Positions 34,737 through 38,748 of a stretch of DNA of 38,748 nucleotides are shown in pieces. A program made the position numbers and the translations under genes. Source of the DNA: Acidobacteriota bacterium (GTDB lineage Bacteria > Acidobacteriota > Vicinamibacteria > Vicinamibacterales > Fen-181); NCBI GenBank assembly GCA_003170135.1, contig PMZR01000093.1, positions 6,305-45,052 on the forward strand, written 5' to 3'. The notes under the pieces are model-generated. The model made no database searches. It had not been told where the DNA came from and saw only the letters and a program-made list of their open reading frames with translations. How positions within the stretch are numbered: position 1 is the first letter of the stretch; each line of letters opens with the position of its first letter.

Positions 34737-34991
34737 ATGCGAGCTGAAATGAAAACACGACGTGTTGCGCAATCGGGCAGACGCATCATGGCGATCGACC
34801 TGAGTCCCGCCGAGGTCCAACTGCTGATCGAAGCTCTAGACAGCCACGAATACTGGCAGTTGTCAGATCAGCACTATCGCCGCGACGGTTTCGTTATGGA
34901 ACCCGGATCGGATACGGCTAGTGTCCGGCGACAGATCAAGAAAGTGGAGGCCCTCTCAGCGAAACTGCACGGGTCGCTGGAGAAACGGTGA
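34737..34991 (+). CDS. Small hypothetical protein, first gene of a two-gene cassette
   Basis: 84-aa protein; GGAGGT lies seven bases before the ATG at 34737. An ATG at 34788 would remove a basic 17-residue N-terminus and leave the more conserved-looking part (MAIDLSPAEVQLLIEALDSHEYWQLSD...). It has helical, acidic/basic-mixed character (SVRRQIKKVEALSAKLHG) and no recognised domain. Its stop is immediately followed by the next ATG with no gap. Base composition (about 57% G+C by eye) is lower than the flanks, hinting at transfer. Confidence 0.7.
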   Translation: MRAEMKTRRVAQSGRRIMAIDLSPAEVQLLIEALDSHEYWQLSDQHYRRDGFVMEPGSDTASVRRQIKKVEALSAKLHGSLEKR

Positions 34992-35249
34992 ATGCCCATG
35001 GACCCACAGGAAAAGGCCAGACAGGGACTGGCGCTGATCAAGGACGCAATCATAGACGTGTTGCGCGCCGCACCGAACGGTCTCACGAACGCACAGATCG
35101 TGAACCTTCTCGGCCTCGACTCGGACTACGAAGGGAAACAACGCAACTACCTGTCGTGGTCCGTGCTGGGTGTTCTCCTCGGCGAGGGCAAAATTGCGCG
35201 GCGTGGTGATGGCCAGAAGCGATGCTATCTGTTGACGGGCGATCGTTGA
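34992..35249 (+). CDS. Small protein with probable winged-helix fold, second gene of a two-gene cassette
   Basis: 85-aa protein. The order of segments suggests a winged helix: QGLALIKDAIIDVLRAAPNGLTNAQIVNLLGL (helices 1-2 and turn), NYLSWSVLGVLLGEGKIARRG (helix 3 and beta strand) and QKRCYLLTGD (wing). So DNA or protein binding is possible; no family is certain. ATG 34992 is adjacent to the previous stop (TGA-ATG) with GGAG nine bases upstream; ATG 34998 is the alternative. The pair could be a regulatory or toxin-antitoxin-like unit, but nothing in sequence proves it. Confidence 0.68.
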   Translation: MPMDPQEKARQGLALIKDAIIDVLRAAPNGLTNAQIVNLLGLDSDYEGKQRNYLSWSVLGVLLGEGKIARRGDGQKRCYLLTGDR

Positions 35250-35801
35250 TTTGGCAACCGCGTCGCCGGGCCAGGTAAGGCTGCGCGACCACGTTCCGCA
35301 TTACTCGCGCGCAGCTACGCCGTGGCCTCGCCGTAGCGCAGTCAACATCGAGAGCCGCGCGCAGGCGCAAGTCCGCCTATCCCTTTCGGAAACTCAGGGC
35401 CGGTCCCGCATCGCAGCCGGCGGGCTGCCGCGCAGCGGGCCGTGCGGAGCACTCCGACGGTCAGGTCGGCGAAAACGGAGTGGAGGAAGCGTCGTTTTTC
35501 CGGCCGCCGCGTGCTCTAGCGCGCCAGGCCGCTCACCGATCCGAAAAACGGCGCGGACGGAGCGGAGTGGCGGGGTCCCCAACGCGGCAGCCGCGTTGGG
35601 GTGCCTTTTCCGGAGTGCGGAGCCCGGCACGCCGAGCGGCGGACTGCCGGCTGGACTACGGCGTGGCGTCGCTATAACGCAGTCAACATCGAGAGCCGGC
35701 CGAAGCGGGAAGCTCCGCCCCGGCCATACAGCCGCATCCGCAGTTCAAACGAGGGCCGCACGCAGCCGGCAAGGCTGAAGCCTCGCCCTACCGGACTAAC
35801 C
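35250..35801. repeat. Repeat-rich intergenic region with a ~45-bp direct repeat and hairpins
   Basis: No supported gene. A direct repeat is present: GCTACGCCGTGGCCTCG...CGCAGTCAACATCGAGAGCCG at about 35315-35356 and ACTACGGCGTGGCGTCG...CGCAGTCAACATCGAGAGCC at about 35656-35699. The 342-bp segment between carries a perfect 11-bp hairpin CCCCAACGCGG / CCGCGTTGGGG (35577-35601, followed by TGCCTTTTCC, terminator-like for plus-strand transcripts) and CGTCGTTTTTCCGG / CCGAAAAACGGCG (around 35491 and 35541). An AGGCTGAAGCCT palindrome (35772-35783) lies just beyond the Mo-hydroxylase stop. Looks like a small palindrome-rich insertion flanked by direct repeats. Confidence 0.65.
35577..35612 (+). terminator. 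Hairpin with T-rich tail
   Basis: Perfect 11-bp stem (CCCCAACGCGG, loop CAG, CCGCGTTGGGG) followed by TGCCTTTTCC. Well-formed intrinsic terminator on the plus strand; it would end the transcript of the small-protein cassette about 330 bp after its last gene. Confidence 0.5.
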
Positions 35802-38006
35802 CTACATCTTCGCGATCGCCGTCTTGACGCGCTCGGGCGTCATGCTCATGCGGAACATGCGCGCACCCGTCGCATCGAAGATCGCGTTGGCGATCGAGGC
35901 GCCGACGCCGCAGATCGCCGGTTCGCCGCCGCCCTGCGGCGCCAGATCCGGGTTGGGAAGGATCTCGGTCTCGATGCGCGGCACCCACGAGAACAACGGA
36001 ATCTGATAGCTGTCGAAGTTGCGATCCAGGATTTCGCCGCCCTTGAAATGGACCTCCTCGGAGAGCGCGTAGCCGAGTCCCATCGTGAGGCAGCCTTCTA
36101 TCTGCTGCGTCGCGCCTTCGGGATTGACGACCAGGCCCATCTCCTGCACGCCCACGACCCGCTTCACCTGCACGTGGCCGGTCGCCTTGTTGACCGCGAT
36201 CTCGACAATCGTGCAGTTGTAGGCGCCCGCATCGACGCTGCACGCGACGCCGACGCCGCGGCCGCTCGGCGCCGTCTTCGGCGTCCACCCGAACCGCTTC
36301 GCCGCCGATTCCACCACGCGCATCATGCGCGGATCGGCCATGTTCTTCCGGCGGAACTCCACCGGATCCATCCCCGCCTTCGCCGCCAGGATGTCGATGT
36401 GCGACTCGCGCGCGAACGTGTTGGTGCTGTTGCCCGGCGCGCGCCACGCACCGGTGCCGAACGGATGCGGGCTGGATCCGCCGCCGAAGCCGCCGCCGAC
36501 CGACGAGGTGCGGTGGTGCGGGATGTTGTAGAACATCTCCGTCCCGCGCGTGCCGGTCCAGTAGACGACGTAGTCCCAGAGGCCGATCGTCTTGTCCGGC
36601 GCGAGGCCCGACCGGATCGTGACGACCGCCGCCGGGCGGAAGGTGTCGTAGAAGAACTCCTCCTCGCGGCTCCACACGACGCGCACCGGCTTCTTCGTCA
36701 ACATCGCCAGGCGCGCCGCCTCGACGCCCTGTCCCGAGCCGGACTTGCCGCCGAACCCGCCACCGACGTACGGCGTGATCACGCGCACGTGGTCGGCATC
36801 GAGGCGCAGCGCGCTCATCACCTGGCTCTTCAGCGGGAACGGCGTCTGCGTCCCGGCCCACACCGTCACCTTGCCGTTCTCGAAGGCCGCTACCGCGGAG
36901 TGCGTCTCGATCGGCGCGTGAGCGTCGTAGTTGTCCTCGTAGCGGTGCTCGATGATCTCCGACACCAGCTTCTCGCCGTCGGCGAGGTTGCCGCCCTGCG
37001 CGCCCGCTCGCGGCGCGGGGGCGTTCTTCACCAGGTAGTCGAAGATCGTCTTGTCGTCGACCGGCAACTCGTTGCGCGCGAACTGCGCCTTGACGAGCGC
37101 CAGCGCCGCGTCGGCCGCGTCGCGGTGCGGGTGCAGCACCGCGATCATGTCGCCGTCCTTGATCACCTGGACGCCGGGGATCTTCTCCGCCGCCGACGTG
37201 TCGACCGACGCGATCGTCGCGCCGTGCGATGGCGGGCGCAGGATGCGCGCGTGCAGCGCGCCCGGCGGCACGATGTCCCCTGCGTACTTCGCCTTGCCGG
37301 TCACCTTCTCGAGGGCGTCCTTGCGCGCCACCGGCGTGCCGACGATCGTGTAGGCCTTGACGGCCTTGGGCGTGACCTTGCCCTCCACATGCCGCTCGAT
37401 GCGCTTCCCCTCGGTCAGCTGCGCGTAGGTGACCGTCTTCTTCGCGTCGGCGCCGTCGCTGACGACGCCGCCTTTCACCTTCAGGCGATCGACCGGCACC
37501 TGCAGCCGCTCGGACGCCATCTGCAGCAGCACGCCGCGCGCTTCGGCACCCGCCACCCGCACGTGCTCCCACGCGTACGAGCGGATCCCTCCGGAACCGT
37601 ACGTGCCCGCGTCCCACGGACAGAGGTCGGTGTCGCCCAGCACCACGGTGACGGAATCGACCGGCACGTCGAGTTCCTCGGCGAGGACCTGGGCCATCGC
37701 CGTGGACTGGCCCTGCCCCATCTCGATCTTCCCGACGTAGCAGGTCACCTTGCCGTCGGCGCCGACGTGCACGTAGGCGTTGAAATCGGTGGCGTACTGG
37801 CCGCCTCGTCCCTGCGCTTCCGCGTCCTGCGGCAGGAAGGCGCGCGTGGAGAACAGGACCAGCAGACCGGTCGTGGTCAGCTTGATGAAGTCCCGTCGAT
37901 CGACCGGGAACGTCGTCGGCCCGGTGACCACCGATTCGTCGTACGGGTCGTAGTCGCGCGCGGCGGCTTCGGCAGCCTTCTGCTGACATTCATCGTCCCG
38001 CTTCAT
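35802..38006 (-). CDS. Molybdopterin-binding subunit of an IorB-like xanthine-oxidase-family hydroxylase
   Basis: 734-aa catalytic subunit holding the Mo-pterin cytosine dinucleotide. It starts at ATG 38006, which overlaps the small-subunit stop (ATGA). An N-terminal ~36-residue extension precedes a Tat signal (VDRRDFIKLTTTGLLVLF, R37-R38), so the folded dimer is exported. Cofactor and active-site landmarks: KIEMGQGQSTAMAQVLAEEL, YVGGGFGGKSG, GAWRAPGNSTNTFARE and GGGEPAICGVGASIANAI with E695 as the probable catalytic base. The 734-aa length with a Tat signal and no FAD gene fits the isoquinoline-1-oxidoreductase/aldehyde-oxidase two-subunit type, which passes electrons to a periplasmic cytochrome or quinone. 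Substrate unknown. Confidence 0.93.
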   Translation of the reverse strand: MKRDDECQQKAAEAAARDYDPYDESVVTGPTTFPVDRRDFIKLTTTGLLVLFSTRAFLPQDAEAQGRGGQYATDFNAYVHVGADGKVTCYVGKIEMGQGQSTAMAQVLAEELDVPVDSVTVVLGDTDLCPWDAGTYGSGGIRSYAWEHVRVAGAEARGVLLQMASERLQVPVDRLKVKGGVVSDGADAKKTVTYAQLTEGKRIERHVEGKVTPKAVKAYTIVGTPVARKDALEKVTGKAKYAGDIVPPGALHARILRPPSHGATIASVDTSAAEKIPGVQVIKDGDMIAVLHPHRDAADAALALVKAQFARNELPVDDKTIFDYLVKNAPAPRAGAQGGNLADGEKLVSEIIEHRYEDNYDAHAPIETHSAVAAFENGKVTVWAGTQTPFPLKSQVMSALRLDADHVRVITPYVGGGFGGKSGSGQGVEAARLAMLTKKPVRVVWSREEEFFYDTFRPAAVVTIRSGLAPDKTIGLWDYVVYWTGTRGTEMFYNIPHHRTSSVGGGFGGGSSPHPFGTGAWRAPGNSTNTFARESHIDILAAKAGMDPVEFRRKNMADPRMMRVVESAAKRFGWTPKTAPSGRGVGVACSVDAGAYNCTIVEIAVNKATGHVQVKRVVGVQEMGLVVNPEGATQQIEGCLTMGLGYALSEEVHFKGGEILDRNFDSYQIPLFSWVPRIETEILPNPDLAPQGGGEPAICGVGASIANAIFDATGARMFRMSMTPERVKTAIAKM

Positions 38007-38479
38007 CGCGCGCCCCCTTTCATCGACGCCGCCGCCGTCTCGATGGCCGACACGATCCGCACGTGCGCGCCGCATCGGCAGAGGTTGCCGTCCATGTGAT
38101 TGATGATGTCGGCCCGCGTGGCCTTCGGGTTCTTCGCGAGGAGCGCGTACGCGCTCATGATCATGCCGGGCGTGCAATAGCCGCACTGGAAAGCGTCGTG
38201 CTTGACGAACGCTTCCTGCACCGGGTGCAGCCGGCCGTCGCGCTCCAGCCCTTCGATCGTCAGGACGTGTTTGCCCTCGACGTCGCCGATGGCGGTTACG
38301 CACGATCGTACCGCCTCGTTGTCCACGAGCACCGTGCAGGCGCCGCACAGGGCCTGGCCGCAGCCGAACTTCGTGCCGGTGAGGCCCAGATCGTCGCGCA
38401 GGACCCACAGCAGCATCCGGGTCTCGTCCACGGTGACCCGCGTGGGTTTGCCGTTCAAGGTGAATGACACAGGTCGCAT
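38003..38479 (-). CDS. [2Fe-2S] subunit of an IorA-like xanthine-oxidase-family hydroxylase
   Basis: 158-aa electron-transfer subunit. The plant-type [2Fe-2S] cluster ligands are C40, C45, C48 and C60 (FGCGQALCGACTVL...RSC), and the second, helical-domain cluster ligands are C99, C102, C134 and C136 (QCGYCTPG; LCRCG). No signal peptide of its own; it would be carried out with the Tat-bearing large subunit. ATG 38479 has AGGAGA eight bases upstream; starting at 38518 would add a 13-residue Pro/Gln stretch. First gene of the pair, 4-bp overlap with the second. Confidence 0.95.
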   Translation of the reverse strand: MRPVSFTLNGKPTRVTVDETRMLLWVLRDDLGLTGTKFGCGQALCGACTVLVDNEAVRSCVTAIGDVEGKHVLTIEGLERDGRLHPVQEAFVKHDAFQCGYCTPGMIMSAYALLAKNPKATRADIINHMDGNLCRCGAHVRIVSAIETAAASMKGGAR

Positions 38480-38591
38480 GATCGCGGTCTCCTGTTGGGG
38501 TCGGTTCGGGGGTGGCAACGAGTGTCAGGCCGGAGGGCCGGCCGTGTCAACCGGCGCGTCACTCTTTGTCGAGCCTCGTTAGAAATGTCCC

Positions 38592-38669
38592 CTAGCAGCC
38601 CGTGGTGAAAGTCGCCCGCGGGCTGCTAGCAGTCCGTGGGAGAGGTCGCTCGCGGATCTCACCGCGAGC
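38592..38669. repeat. Hairpins at right edge
   Basis: CTAGCAGCCCGTGG (38592-38605) pairs with CCGCGGGCTGCTAG (38616-38629), 14 bp with one G-T. Right after it lies a half-copy CTAGCAGTCCGTGGGA, then a perfect 8-bp stem GCTCGCGG / CCGCGAGC (38648-38669) followed by CGGTTTTA. The repeated CTAGCAG(C/T)CCGTGG looks like a mobile-element end or intergenic repeat. Confidence 0.6.
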
Positions 38670-38719
38670 CGGTTTTAGATCGATCGCCAGAACGGCTCCT
38701 GCTGAGTATAGTGGCGCGC

Positions 38720-38748
38720 ATGGCCATGGGCACGCGTGAGACCGAGCA
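38720..38748 (+). CDS. Possible start of a plus-strand gene (partial, off right edge)
   Basis: ATG at 38720 opens MAMGTRETE and runs off the window. TATAGT (38707-38712) lies seven bases upstream, with TCGCCA (38684-38689) 17 bp before it, so it would be a leaderless message like others here. Too short to identify. Confidence 0.3.

Noticed and set aside
1..38748. tRNA, rRNA, riboswitch or CRISPR elsewhere
   Set aside because: Looked for cloverleaf ends with CCA-adjacent stems, rRNA landmarks and repeat-spacer arrays on both strands; none seen by eye, though a covariance-model scan was not possible.

Overview
This is a high-GC bacterial chromosome segment. Several things together point to Acidobacteriota, probably a Vicinamibacteria-like lineage: two Oar-type TonB receptors with an N-terminal carboxypeptidase-regulatory domain, a PadR gene followed by remains of an ADOP-type (FtsX/MacB-like) permease, a giant Asp-box (BNR/VPS10-like) secreted protein followed by a Tat amidase, a DUF1680/GH127 enzyme with a Tat signal, and GGCTGAAGCC-core intergenic palindromes. 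The phylum assignment is an inference from gene content; there is no rRNA or tRNA in the window.

Layout. (1) 1-7392, minus strand: an MdtABC/MuxABC-like efflux operon, one adaptor and two RND pumps joined by 4-bp overlaps; the second pump runs off the left edge. (2) 7810-9464, minus: hgcA and hgcB, the two genes required for microbial mercury methylation, behind a perfect-consensus sigma-70 promoter whose -10 box lies in an AT-rich palindrome. This is the most remarkable content of the window. (3) 9504-11491: a class I aminotransferase, divergent from a Phd/YefM-PIN toxin-antitoxin pair whose operator palindrome sits on the start codon. (4) 11593-16381: a Tat-exported DUF362 protein, a small hypothetical gene, an S9 peptidase lacking its normal N-terminus, and a secreted TlpA-like thioredoxin protein. 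(5) 16662-22839: Asp-box protein plus amidase operon, a six-copy REP-like cluster, and an L,D-transpeptidase. (6) 22859-32814: two TonB receptors, PadR with a decayed ADOP permease between them, and a GH127-like glycosidase. (7) 33028-35801: a ~280-bp palindromic element, the C-terminal stub of a sensor protein, a patatin-like phospholipase, a two-gene small-protein cassette, and a repeat-filled intergenic stretch. (8) 35802-38479, minus: a two-subunit molybdenum hydroxylase (IorAB-like). The right edge holds hairpins and probably the start of another gene.

How the genes work together. HgcA (corrinoid methyl carrier in the membrane) and HgcB (its 2x[4Fe-4S] electron donor) form one functional unit. 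The RND system exports small molecules. The many Tat or Sec exported enzymes, TonB receptors and glycosidase fit a scavenger of polymers, peptides and plant-derived sugars. Several genes appear to be transcribed as leaderless mRNAs (-10 box 6-10 nt before the start codon). The region also shows decay: an ADOP pseudogene, a sensor stub and a 5'-truncated peptidase, each adjoining intergenic repeats or junction sequence.
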